Part shown: piece by piece, positions 25,643 through 33,907 of the stretch | How the letters are laid out: every line of letters starts with the position of its first letter | Numbering within the stretch: the stretch's first letter is position 1 | From: an uncultured Lachnospiraceae bacterium | Lineage (GTDB): Bacteria > Bacillota > Clostridia > Lachnospirales > Lachnospiraceae | Direction of reading: 5' to 3' | NCBI GenBank assembly: GCA_947589095.1 | Contig: CANQBX010000017.1 | Coordinates: 1 to 60,607, forward strand | Length of the DNA: 60,607 nt | Program-made: the position numbers and the translations under genes | Notes under the pieces: generated by a model | Seen by the model: only the letters and a program-made list of their open reading frames with translations | Database searches by the model: none | Told to the model about the DNA's origin: nothing

Positions 25643-25672
25643 GCCGGGACAGATCGAAAGTCCCGGCTTTTT
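25643..25672 (+). terminator. Terminator of the LOR/SDH gene
   Basis: GCCGGGAC (25643-25650) pairs perfectly with GTCCCGGC (25660-25667), followed by TTTTT. Confidence 0.85.
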
Positions 25673-25690
25673 GTGAGCTGCTGTATTTCC

Positions 25691-25727
25691 GTGCGTGCAA
25701 AGCGCCAGTGACGCTTTACACGCATTT
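25691..25727 (+). repeat. Dispersed hairpin element copy 5
   Basis: Stem AAAGCG/CGCTTT around CCAGTGA, with outer GTGC/GCAT arms. Directly before the LexA box of the SOS operon. Confidence 0.85.
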
Positions 25728-25729
25728 GC

Positions 25730-25741
25730 AAACATATGTTC
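25730..25741 (+). promoter_or_regulatory. LexA (SOS) box
   Basis: AAACATATGTTC, one base from the palindrome GAACATATGTTC, the Gram-positive LexA pattern GAAC-N4-GTTC. It abuts the -35 box of the polymerase promoter, so bound LexA would block RNA polymerase. Confidence 0.75.
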
Positions 25742-25770
25742 TTGCACAATTCAGTACGACCTGCTATACT
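25742..25770 (+). promoter_or_regulatory. Promoter of the SOS polymerase operon
   Basis: TTGCAC (25742-25747), 17-base spacer, TATACT (25765-25770), directly after the LexA box. Confidence 0.75.
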
Positions 25771-25842
25771 GAAGACAGATGTTTAAGGGACGGATGTCTG
25801 AATAGAGTGAGAAAAGAAGCGGAAGAAAGGGGGTGCAGGCAG

Positions 25843-27513
25843 ATGGAAAGTGCGGCAGAGCGGCAGGCCGGGCCGGATGCAGAGCGGCGGATGGGTTCAG
25901 GCGCAGAGAAGTGGAAGGATTCAGGCGAGGAGCGACGGAAAGACCCACACGCAAAGAGGCAGAAAAGTCTGGGCATTGAGCAGCAGACGCGGCGTGACCG
26001 GATCTACATTGCGATCGATCTGAAATCGTTCTATGCGTCGGTCGAGTGCAGAGAGCGCGGTCTGGATCCGCTGACCACGAACCTGGTAGTGGCAGATGAG
26101 AGCCGCACGGAGAAGACCATTTGTCTGGCAGTGTCGCCTTCTTTGAAGGCATACGGCATCCCCGGCCGGGCGCGGCTCTTTGAGGTGATTCAGAAGGTGC
26201 GGGAGGTCAACCGCCGGCGTCTGGCGGACGCGCCGGGGAGAACCTTTACGGGAGAATCCAGTAACGCTTCCGAGCTGGCCGCGTCGCCGCAGAAGGCTGT
26301 TTCCTATATCGTGGCGCCGCCGCGGATGGCCCTTTATCTGGAACGCAGCACGCAGATCTATGAGATCTATCTGAAATATGTAGCGCCGGAGGATATCCAC
26401 GTCTATTCCATCGACGAGGTGCTGATCGACGCCACCGGCTATCTGGGGACTTATAAGCTGACGCCGCGCGAATTCGCGATGCGGATGATTCAGGACATTC
26501 TCAAGTCGACCGGTATCACGGCCACCGCCGGTATCGGGACGAATCTGTATCTGGCCAAGGTGGCGATGGATATCGGCGCGAAGCATGTGGAGCCGGACGC
26601 CGACGGCGTGCGGATCGCCCAGCTGGATGAGATGAGCTACCGGCGGCAGCTGTGGGGACACAAGCCTCTGACTGATTTTTGGAGAATTGGCCAGGGCTAC
26701 CGGCGGAAGCTGGAGGAACACGGGCTTTACACCATGGGCGATATCGCCCGGTGTTCCCTTGGCGGTCCGGGCGATTATTACAATGAAGATCTGCTTTATA
26801 AATTATTCGGCGTGAACGCGGAACTTCTGATCGATCACGCCTGGGGCTGGGAGCCGGTGACGATCGCCGATGTGAAAGGTTATAAGCCGGAGTCCAACAG
26901 CATAAGCTCCGGACAGGTCCTGCAGTGTCCTTACGACTGCGGGAAGGCCCGCCTGGTGGTCCATGAGATGGCGGATCTGCTGGCGCTGGATCTGGTAGAT
27001 AAGCGCCTGGTGACGGATCAGCTGGTGCTGACGGTCGGTTATGACATCGAGAACCTGACGGATCCGGCGCGGGCAGCCGGGTATAAGGGGCCGGTTACCA
27101 CGGACCGCTACGGCCGCCGGATCCCCAAACACGCCCACGGGACGGAGAATCTGAAACGGCAGACTTCCTCGTCGCGGCTGATCTCGGAGGCGGTTCTGCG
27201 GCTCTATGACCGGATCATTGACCCGGATCTGTTGGTGCGTCGGATTACTGTCGCGGCGTGCCGGGTGTCGGATGAGAGGGAGACGAAGGCGGAGCCGGAG
27301 ATGGTACAGCTGGATCTGTTCACGGATTACGAGGCACTGGAGCGGGAGAAGCAGAAGGAAGAGGAGCAGCTTGCGAAGGAGCGGAAGATGCAGGAGGCCA
27401 TGCTTTCCATCAAGAAGAAGTACGGCAAGAACGCGGTGCTTAAGGGTATGAATTTGCAGGAAGGCGCGACGGCGGCGCAGCGGAACGCGCAGATCGGGGG
27501 ACATAAAGCGTAA
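25843..27513 (+). CDS. Y-family DNA polymerase (UmuC/UvrX-like), SOS-regulated
   Basis: ATG 25843 follows GAAAGGGGG at good spacing; the frame upstream covers the promoter. The 556-residue protein has the Y-family catalytic signatures: YIAIDLKSFYASVE (first Asp, residues ~55-68), VYSIDEVLID (Asp-Glu pair, ~188-197), and ATAGIGTNLYLAKVAMD in the palm/thumb. It is the UvrX/YqjW type that works with a YolD protein, encoded 24 bases downstream, in damage tolerance and mutagenesis. Residues 5-44 are an unusual N-terminal extension of five 8-residue repeats (AERQAGPD, AERRMGSG and so on). A LexA box overlaps the promoter, so expression should follow DNA damage. Confidence 0.9.
   Translation: MESAAERQAGPDAERRMGSGAEKWKDSGEERRKDPHAKRQKSLGIEQQTRRDRIYIAIDLKSFYASVECRERGLDPLTTNLVVADESRTEKTICLAVSPSLKAYGIPGRARLFEVIQKVREVNRRRLADAPGRTFTGESSNASELAASPQKAVSYIVAPPRMALYLERSTQIYEIYLKYVAPEDIHVYSIDEVLIDATGYLGTYKLTPREFAMRMIQDILKSTGITATAGIGTNLYLAKVAMDIGAKHVEPDADGVRIAQLDEMSYRRQLWGHKPLTDFWRIGQGYRRKLEEHGLYTMGDIARCSLGGPGDYYNEDLLYKLFGVNAELLIDHAWGWEPVTIADVKGYKPESNSISSGQVLQCPYDCGKARLVVHEMADLLALDLVDKRLVTDQLVLTVGYDIENLTDPARAAGYKGPVTTDRYGRRIPKHAHGTENLKRQTSSSRLISEAVLRLYDRIIDPDLLVRRITVAACRVSDERETKAEPEMVQLDLFTDYEALEREKQKEEEQLAKERKMQEAMLSIKKKYGKNAVLKGMNLQEGATAAQRNAQIGGHKA
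25855..25974 (+). repeat. 24-bp tandem repeat (5 degenerate copies) in the polymerase N-terminus
   Basis: Copies begin at 25855, 25879, 25903, 25927 and 25951, most starting GCAGAG; they encode 8-residue Ala/Glu/Arg/Lys repeats. Confidence 0.7.
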
Positions 27514-27537
27514 GGAAGAAAAGGGAAGGGCAACAAT

Positions 27538-28065
27538 ATGAGAGATCATAACGGCATGGGCGGACATATGCGAAATAGCGGAGAACAATGCGAAAATCCC
27601 GTTGGTCATGACCGCGGATATAATCGCGGAAATAACGAAAATCGTGGATACAAAGACATCATCAATCTCCCCCACCATGTCTCCAAAACCCATCCGCATA
27701 TGAGCATCACCGAGCGTGCGGCCCAGTTCTCGCCGTTTGCGGCTCTGACGGGCCACGGCGACGCGATCCGGGAAACGGCCCGGCTGACGGAAGGCCGGAT
27801 ATTTCTGGATGAAGATATGCTGGTGCGGCTGGATGAGAAGCTGGCGGAACTGGCAAGGCTGGTTGAGACCGGCGATCAGCCGGAGACGACGGTCACATAC
27901 TTCGAGGCAGATGAGCGTAAGGAGGGCGGAGCGTACCGGACGAAGACGGGCCGGGTGAAGCAGGTCGATCCGGCCGGGAGGAAGGTCATTTTCACGGATC
28001 GGATGGAGCTGGAGATAAAGAATATCCTCGATATTGAGATTACATTGGATTCAAGAGGTATATGA
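27538..28065 (+). CDS. YolD-like protein
   Basis: A 175-residue protein. After a Gly/Asn/His-rich N-terminus it has the YolD-type motif ITERAAQFSPFAALTGHGDAI (residues ~57-77), then a helical part and a small beta region ending EIKNILDIEI. YolD proteins accompany Y-family polymerases of the UvrX/YqjW class and are thought to act like UmuD. The gene follows the polymerase by 24 bases with an AAGGGAAGGG ribosome site and shares its LexA-controlled promoter. Confidence 0.88.
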   Translation: MRDHNGMGGHMRNSGEQCENPVGHDRGYNRGNNENRGYKDIINLPHHVSKTHPHMSITERAAQFSPFAALTGHGDAIRETARLTEGRIFLDEDMLVRLDEKLAELARLVETGDQPETTVTYFEADERKEGGAYRTKTGRVKQVDPAGRKVIFTDRMELEIKNILDIEITLDSRGI

Positions 28066-28224
28066 TCTTTGATTTTGTGTGGATTCTAAGGCATAAGGTT
28101 ATTGAGAGACGATTAAAAGACTGTGAAACCGTCAAGAGACGGAGATGGCTGGAAGAGAATAAGCTGTCATGGATATGAATTAGAGATTAAATCGCCGCTT
28201 CCACGCGGCAGAATGGAGGACCAT

Positions 28225-29064
28225 ATGAATTACTATGTCACGGAAAAGATCAACGATAATCTGACCCTGATCCGCAGCTTAAGCGGCGAGCTTCTGTATC
28301 TGGTGGAAGGCACCGAGCGCGCGGCTCTCATCGACACCTGCGTGGGCGTCGGTCATTTGAAAACGTTTGTAAACGGTCTGACGGACAAGCCGCTAATCGT
28401 GCTTTTAACTCACGGTCATGTGGATCATGCGCCCGGGGCGCCGGAGTTTGATACGGTCTATATGAATGAGCGGGACATTCCGCTGTACCGCACGCGCTGC
28501 CCCCTGGAGGCGAGGAAAGGCTATCTCAAAGCGAATTTAGGTCCGCGCTTTGCGGAACTGACGGAAGAGGATTTTGTGCCGGAGGCGCCGGATTATCCGT
28601 TCCGGCCGCTTCATGACGGCGACAGCTTCGATCTGGGCGGTATCCATATCGACGCTTACGCCCTGCCGGGGCATACGCCGGGCAGTATGGTGTTCCTGCT
28701 GCGGGAAATGCGCACCCTGATCACCGGGGATTCCTGTAATAACGCTACTTACCTGTTCCTTAATGAGTCCAGTCTCCTGACGGAATATCGTGATAATCTG
28801 AAGCGCGTGCAGAGCCGTCTGGCCGGGCAGTACGACCGGATCTACATGTCCCATGTGGTGATGGAGGCCGGGACGGATATGATCGACAATGTGCTGGAGG
28901 CGATCGATGAGGCGCTGCGCGGCGAGGCGGACGACCTGCCCTATGAATTCCGTGGATATCAAGCCTTTATCGCGAAGAAATGCAATATGCGGTTCGAGCG
29001 GGAGGACGGGAAGAGCGGGAATATCGTGTATGATAAGGAGAAGCTGCGTAGGGAGAATCTATAG
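28225..29064 (+). CDS. MBL-fold metallo-hydrolase
   Basis: ATG 28225 is chosen because GGAGG (28215-28219) lies before it; ATG 28213 would include that site. The 279-residue protein has the metallo-beta-lactamase metal motif THGHVDHA (residues ~63-70), ALPGHTPGSMVFL, the bridging Asp in GDSCNN and the late His in SHVVME. It is a soluble enzyme, so a glyoxalase II-like or other hydrolytic role is likely, but the substrate is unknown. It stands alone between the SOS operon and the GH31 gene. Confidence 0.85.
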   Translation: MNYYVTEKINDNLTLIRSLSGELLYLVEGTERAALIDTCVGVGHLKTFVNGLTDKPLIVLLTHGHVDHAPGAPEFDTVYMNERDIPLYRTRCPLEARKGYLKANLGPRFAELTEEDFVPEAPDYPFRPLHDGDSFDLGGIHIDAYALPGHTPGSMVFLLREMRTLITGDSCNNATYLFLNESSLLTEYRDNLKRVQSRLAGQYDRIYMSHVVMEAGTDMIDNVLEAIDEALRGEADDLPYEFRGYQAFIAKKCNMRFEREDGKSGNIVYDKEKLRRENL

Positions 29065-29104
29065 CGGAGGATCGTCATAGAGAGCGCAGTACGGCAGCAG
29101 TATT

Positions 29105-29213
29105 TTCGGAAATATGCATTCGGAAATATATCGATTATTATATGACATATTTCCGAATGTGGTTTGACATATTTCCGAATATGGTCTGCAATATTTCCGA
29201 ATGACGTTCCGAA
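29105..29213 (+). promoter_or_regulatory. Operator-like array of TTCGGAAATAT sites before the GH31 gene
   Basis: Three direct copies of ATATTTCCGAAT at 29147, 29169 and 29191 (exactly 22 bases apart, two helical turns), two inverted copies at 29105 and 29118, and a partial TTCCGAAT at 29206. The inverted and direct copies could also pair as a 13-bp hairpin. The stretch is AT-rich between GC-rich genes. Confidence 0.7.
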
Positions 29214-29277
29214 TGATGTTTGAAGAGCAAAGGTTCGAAGAGCAGATAGAAGAGGCAGAAAGGTATGGAGGGATAAG

Positions 29278-31851
29278 ATGATGGCTCAGGGACAATATAA
29301 ATTACCAATGCATCCGCAGGCATTGGCGGAGAACATGATAACCGGGGATACATATCGGATCACAGTGCTGACGGAAGGTTTGATCCGCCTGGAGTACAGC
29401 GAGGACGGAATCTTCGAGGACCGGGCGACGCAGACAGTTTTGAACCGCGACTTCCCGGCTGGGTCATACCGGGCAGAGGAAGAGAACGGCGAGCTTCGGA
29501 TCGTCACCCGGCGTCTGCGTCTTCGTTATGACCGGAAGGCATTTTCTGCCAGAGGATTACAGATCGAGATGAAGTGCGATTCGCTGGCCGGCGGAGGCGT
29601 CTGGCATTATGGAGATTCTGTGGACGACCTGGGCGGAACTGTCCGTACGCTCGACGGGGTGGACGGGGACTGTAAGCTGGGTCATGGACTGATGTCGATC
29701 TTGGGCTTTTCTGTGCTGGATGACTCCCGCTCTCTGATCCTGACGGACGATGGCTGGGTGGAACCGCGCAGGAAAGGAATCTGCGATCTCTATTTCTGGG
29801 GATACGGAGCGGACTATCTGGAATGCCTGAAGGATTTCTATCATCTGTGCGGAAAGACGCCGATGCTGCCGCGGTTCGCGCTGGGGAACTGGTGGAGCCG
29901 TTACTACGAGTATACGGAGGAGAGCTATCTGGAACTGATGGAGCGGTTCGACCGGGAGGGCATTCCATTTTCGGTGGCTGTCATCGATATGGACTGGCAC
30001 CTGGTGAAGATCGATCCGAAGTACGGAAGCGGCTGGACCGGCTATACCTGGAACCGGGAGTTCTTCCCGGATCCGGAGCGGTTTATGCGGAAACTGCATG
30101 AGCGGGGCATGCGGATCACGTTAAATGTGCATCCGGCGGAGGGCGTCGGAGCGCATGAGGAAATGTACGCCGCGATGGCAAAGGAGCTGGGCAGGGATAT
30201 TTCCAGAGAAGCGCCGATCGCCTTTGATATCACGGATCCGGCGTTTCTGGCTGCTTATTTTAAGTATCTGCACCACCCGCAGGAGGAAAAGGGCGTGGAT
30301 TTCTGGTGGCTCGACTGGCAGCAGGGCGGCGTTACGAAGATGGAAGGAATGGATCCGCTGTGGATGCTGAACCATTTCCACTTCCTGGACAGTGCGCGAG
30401 ACGGGAAGCGGCCGATGACATTTTCCCGCTACGCGGGGCCCGGCTCCCACCGCTATCCGGTTGGGTTCTCCGGGGACACTGTGATCACCTGGGAGTCGCT
30501 GCGGTTCCAGCCGTATTTTACCAGTACGGCGTCCAATATCGGTTACGGCTGGTGGAGCCACGACATCGGCGGTCACATGCGAGGGTATAAGAATGACGAG
30601 CTGGAGGCAAGATGGTACCAGTTCGGCGTGTTCTCCCCCATCAACCGTCTGCACAGCACGAAAAATGAGTTTAACGGCAAGGAGCCGTGGCGCTTCAGGG
30701 CGGAGGTCCGCGCGGTGATGGATGATTTCCTGCGGCTGCGCCACCGGCTTGTTCCCTATCTGTATACGATGAACCACCGCGCGTGGGCGGAGGATACGCC
30801 CCTGGTCCTGCCGGTCTATTACCGGTATCCGAAGGATTGGGCTGCCTATCGGCAGAAGAATGAGTATTTCTTCGGCTCGGAGCTGCTTGTGATGCCCATT
30901 ACGTCGCCGGCGGTGCCGGGGATCAACCGTGCCAGGGAGACAGTCTGGCTGCCGGAAGGGACATGGATCGACTTTTTCACCGGCGTGATCTATGAGGGCG
31001 GACGCACGATCCGGATGTACCGAGGGATCGAATCCATGCCGGTGCTGGCGAAGGCCGGGGCGATCGTGCCGATGCAGGGAGAGAAAGAGTACGCCGGAGC
31101 GCAGGATAGGATGCCTGCGGCGAGTTATGATGATACACAGGAGAATGTATTTATGGCGAGTGTCTGCGTTGGCGAACATGAGAAGGAACCTGCGCTGACC
31201 GCTTACGCAGCAGCGCCGAAAAAACTGTCAGTGCATGAGGATGCGCCAGTGGAAAGAACCTTACATATGGATCAGAACCCTGCAGCATTGATATGGCGCA
31301 TTTACGGCGGCGCGGATGGAAGATTCGTACTCTATGAAGACGACAATGTGAGCTGCGATTATCAGAAGGGAATCTGCGCGGAGACCGCTGTGGAGTTGTC
31401 CTGGAATGAGGATCCGGCCATTGTAATTCATCCCGCGAAGGGCGAACTGTCCCTGATCCCGGCAGAGAGGACGCATGTGATCGAGTTTTACGGATGCCGT
31501 GAGAATGAGGCAGTCTGCACGGCCGACGGGAAGCCGCTGGAAGTACATACTTCCTACGAAGAAGAAAGGCACTGCCTGCGGATCGTTTTGCCCGCGGCGC
31601 CGGTGACGGCTGAGCTAACAGTAAGATTTACGCGAAAGCCGGAACTGGCGGGGAATGATACAAAGAAACTGGCATATGATTTCCTGGATCGGGCGGAGAT
31701 GGATTTCGATCAGAAGACGGAGATCTATCGCACTGTCTGCAGCGGGAAATCGGTCCCCGTGATCCTCAGCCAGCTGCAGGTACTGGGACTTTCGGAGGAT
31801 ATGTTGGGGTGCCTGACGGAGATTCTGACGGCGTGGCCCGACAGACAGTAA
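29278..31851 (+). CDS. GH31 family glycoside hydrolase
   Basis: An 857-residue cytoplasmic enzyme, start supported by GGAGGGATAAG; ATG 29281 is an alternative. The N-terminal beta domain leads into a TIM barrel with LGNWWSRYYEYTEESYLELMERF, VIDMDWH, the probable nucleophile in WWLDWQQGG (~residue 345) and the probable acid/base Asp in GFSGDT (~399). The C-terminal part has LYEDDN, a DUF5110-like motif. GH31 includes alpha-glucosidases, alpha-xylosidases and other retaining alpha-glycosidases; the specificity is not clear. No transporter is adjacent. The repeat array before the gene suggests a dedicated regulator. Confidence 0.9.
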   Translation: MMAQGQYKLPMHPQALAENMITGDTYRITVLTEGLIRLEYSEDGIFEDRATQTVLNRDFPAGSYRAEEENGELRIVTRRLRLRYDRKAFSARGLQIEMKCDSLAGGGVWHYGDSVDDLGGTVRTLDGVDGDCKLGHGLMSILGFSVLDDSRSLILTDDGWVEPRRKGICDLYFWGYGADYLECLKDFYHLCGKTPMLPRFALGNWWSRYYEYTEESYLELMERFDREGIPFSVAVIDMDWHLVKIDPKYGSGWTGYTWNREFFPDPERFMRKLHERGMRITLNVHPAEGVGAHEEMYAAMAKELGRDISREAPIAFDITDPAFLAAYFKYLHHPQEEKGVDFWWLDWQQGGVTKMEGMDPLWMLNHFHFLDSARDGKRPMTFSRYAGPGSHRYPVGFSGDTVITWESLRFQPYFTSTASNIGYGWWSHDIGGHMRGYKNDELEARWYQFGVFSPINRLHSTKNEFNGKEPWRFRAEVRAVMDDFLRLRHRLVPYLYTMNHRAWAEDTPLVLPVYYRYPKDWAAYRQKNEYFFGSELLVMPITSPAVPGINRARETVWLPEGTWIDFFTGVIYEGGRTIRMYRGIESMPVLAKAGAIVPMQGEKEYAGAQDRMPAASYDDTQENVFMASVCVGEHEKEPALTAYAAAPKKLSVHEDAPVERTLHMDQNPAALIWRIYGGADGRFVLYEDDNVSCDYQKGICAETAVELSWNEDPAIVIHPAKGELSLIPAERTHVIEFYGCRENEAVCTADGKPLEVHTSYEEERHCLRIVLPAAPVTAELTVRFTRKPELAGNDTKKLAYDFLDRAEMDFDQKTEIYRTVCSGKSVPVILSQLQVLGLSEDMLGCLTEILTAWPDRQ

Positions 31852-31899
31852 AGATTCCGGCAGGTATTTTTGCAGTCAGATTTGGAAAGGAAGATGCAA

Positions 31900-33012
31900 A
31901 TGCGTGATTTGAATCGATTCAAAGGCTGTCTTATCGGCGGCGCCGCCGGCGACGCGCTTGGGTATGCGGTCGAGTTTATGCCGGCTTCATCCATTTTTCG
32001 AAAGTATGGACCGGACGGCATCACCGAATATGAGCTCCGCCATGGCGTTGCGGAAATATCCGACGATACGCAGATGACGCTGTTTACTGCCACTGGGCTT
32101 CTGCTTGGGACGACCAGAGGAATGACCCGCGGCATCATGGGCGACTATGCCGAGTGTTACATAGCCCGCAGTTACCGGGACTGGTACCGGACCCAGACCG
32201 AGCGGTATCCGCTGCCGGAGGAATACCACTTTTCATGGCTTGTAAATGTCCCGGAGATGTTCAGCTGCAGGGCGCCGGGAAATACCTGCCTGTCCGCTCT
32301 GGAGCATGGCGGGAACGGAACCATTGATCATCCGCCGAATCACAGTAAGGGGTGCGGCGGGATCATGCGCATCGCGCCGGTCGGACTGTATTTTTGCGAT
32401 AAAAAGTATGAGCCGGAAGAGATAGATAGGATCGGGGCGAAGGCCGCGGCGCTGACTCACGGACATGAACTCGGATATATTCCGGCTGCCATGCTTACGC
32501 ATATTATTTTGCGGATTTCGGAATACGGCGATAGTATCCCGGACGCTGTGAAAGACGCCATATGCATGATGCCGGCGCTTTTTCCGACGGCGAAGCATAT
32601 GGACGAGCTGCTGACGCTTATTCGGAAAGCGGTCGACCTTTCCGCGGCGGGCCTCGATGACCTTGACGCGATCCGGCAGCTTGGCGAAGGCTGGGTGGCT
32701 GAGGAGACCCTTGCGATTGCCGTATACTGTTCGTTAAAATATGCGGATGATTTCGAGAAGGGGATCATAGCCGCCGTGAACCATGATGGCGACAGTGACT
32801 CAACCGGAGCGGTCGCGGGAAATATCCTCGGAGCCGCGCTGGGGTTCGATGCCATTCCTGAGAAATTCATTGATAAGCTGGAATTAAAAGATGTGATCCT
32901 TGAAGTTGCGGAGGATCTTCATCACGACTGCCAAATCAGCGAATACGGACCCTGGGATAGAGTATGGGCGAGCAAATATGTTGAGATGACTTACAGGAGA
33001 GGCAATAAATAA
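31900..33012 (+). CDS. ADP-ribosylglycohydrolase family protein
   Basis: ATG 31900 stands 9 bases after GGAAAGG; earlier ATGs are worse placed. The 370-residue protein has the DraG-family fold: FKGCLIGGAAGDALGYAVEF at the start, the metal ligands SDDTQMT (~residue 53) and, late, NHDGDSDSTGAVAGNILGA. All metal-binding acidic residues are present. It should remove ADP-ribose from proteins or small molecules, or cleave a related N-glycoside. It follows the GH31 gene by 48 bases and may be cotranscribed. Confidence 0.9.
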   Translation: MRDLNRFKGCLIGGAAGDALGYAVEFMPASSIFRKYGPDGITEYELRHGVAEISDDTQMTLFTATGLLLGTTRGMTRGIMGDYAECYIARSYRDWYRTQTERYPLPEEYHFSWLVNVPEMFSCRAPGNTCLSALEHGGNGTIDHPPNHSKGCGGIMRIAPVGLYFCDKKYEPEEIDRIGAKAAALTHGHELGYIPAAMLTHIILRISEYGDSIPDAVKDAICMMPALFPTAKHMDELLTLIRKAVDLSAAGLDDLDAIRQLGEGWVAEETLAIAVYCSLKYADDFEKGIIAAVNHDGDSDSTGAVAGNILGAALGFDAIPEKFIDKLELKDVILEVAEDLHHDCQISEYGPWDRVWASKYVEMTYRRGNK

Positions 33013-33084
33013 GGCTTTGTGACGCTGCCTAATTGAAAACAGCCCCGGCCTGTCCTGCGCTGCGTTGCTGATCTCCCGTATTAC

Positions 33085-33121
33085 CATGCGAGAAGAGCGC
33101 CGGTGACGCTCTTCATGTATT
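33085..33121 (+). repeat. Dispersed hairpin element copy 6
   Basis: Stem GAAGAGCG/CGCTCTTC around CCGGTGA. The right edge supplies the last codons and the stop of the LRR gene. Confidence 0.85.
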
Positions 33122-33610
33122 CAGTACCTTCGTCTGGAACGCTTCCGGGCTGATCTGCACATTCGGCCCGAAATTCAGCTCCTTCAGTTGGTCGCAGCCG
33201 CCGAAGACCCAGGCGTAGATCTTCTTCATGCCTTTGCCGCAGACTACCCGTTTCAGCTGCTTGCAGTCCTTGAACGCGAAGGGCGGCAGGCTTGCCAGCT
33301 TGTCCGGCAGGATGATCTCCTCCAGGCCGCAGCGGGCGAAGGTGTATCCCCACAGGCTGGTAAGCCCGGCCGGGAGATCCAGATGATGAAGGTTTACGCA
33401 TCCGTCGAACAGGAATTCCCCCAGGTCTGTAACCGTCTCCGGAATGCGGACGGAGGTGATCTCTGCGTGTCCGGCAAAAAGCTGATCGAAGAGGACGGTT
33501 ACCGGGATCTCGTTGTAGGTGTCCGGGATCGTCACTTCGGCTTCGTCGCCCTGGTAGCCCGCGACGCAATAGGTTCCATTTTCCATCAGTTTATAGGTGA
33601 ATTCCTGCAT
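33113..33610 (-). CDS. Leucine-rich repeat protein (BspA-like LRR_5)
   Basis: A 165-residue protein without signal peptide or anchor, made almost wholly of BspA-type repeats of ~23 residues (SVRIPETVTDLGEFLFDGC, HHLDLPAGLTSLWGYTFARC, EEIILPDKLASLPPFAFKDC, KRVVCGKGMKKIYAWVFGGC). Larger relatives are surface proteins; this one is short and probably cytoplasmic. AAGAAGGAAA precedes the start. It converges with the ADP-ribosylglycohydrolase gene, and its stop codon lies inside a dispersed hairpin element. Confidence 0.8.
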   Translation of the reverse strand: MQEFTYKLMENGTYCVAGYQGDEAEVTIPDTYNEIPVTVLFDQLFAGHAEITSVRIPETVTDLGEFLFDGCVNLHHLDLPAGLTSLWGYTFARCGLEEIILPDKLASLPPFAFKDCKQLKRVVCGKGMKKIYAWVFGGCDQLKELNFGPNVQISPEAFQTKVLNT

Positions 33611-33731
33611 AGTCGTTTCCTTCTTTCCTGTTATGGGCTGGTGTTTCCTTAGTATAGCATAAAACGGCGGCGATTGCCAGACTTGTTTTGGGGATTGTGC
33701 GGCGGCCTTTCTATAAACCTGCCGGGATCAC

Positions 33732-33760
33732 TTGATTTCACTCGCGTTTTTGGGTACAAT
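33732..33760 (+). promoter_or_regulatory. Promoter of the YhcG nuclease gene
   Basis: TTGATT (33732-33737), 17-base spacer, TACAAT (33755-33760). The leader to the start is about 140 bases. Confidence 0.75.
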
Positions 33761-33815
33761 GTAATTGCTGGATTATGGGAAAAGGGCGGGAAGTATAATG
33801 TGCTGACCTGCTTTT

Positions 33816-33867
33816 CGCCAATAGCCATGCGAAAATCAACGTGAGCGCGATTTTCAAACTGTTGGCG
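33816..33867 (+). other. Imperfect hairpin in the YhcG leader
   Basis: Outer arms CGCCAATAG (33816-33824) and CTGTTGGCG (33859-33867, one mismatch) and inner arms GAAAATC (33831-33837) and GATTTTC (33849-33855). It may control translation or be a protein site. Confidence 0.5.
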
Positions 33868-33907
33868 TCGGATACGAGAGTGAAAGTAATCTGAGGGGGG
33901 AACAGCA

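Noticed and set aside
28123-28224. N-terminal extension of the MBL hydrolase
   Set aside because: The GGAGG site at 28215 directly before ATG 28225 and the usual fold start support the shorter protein.
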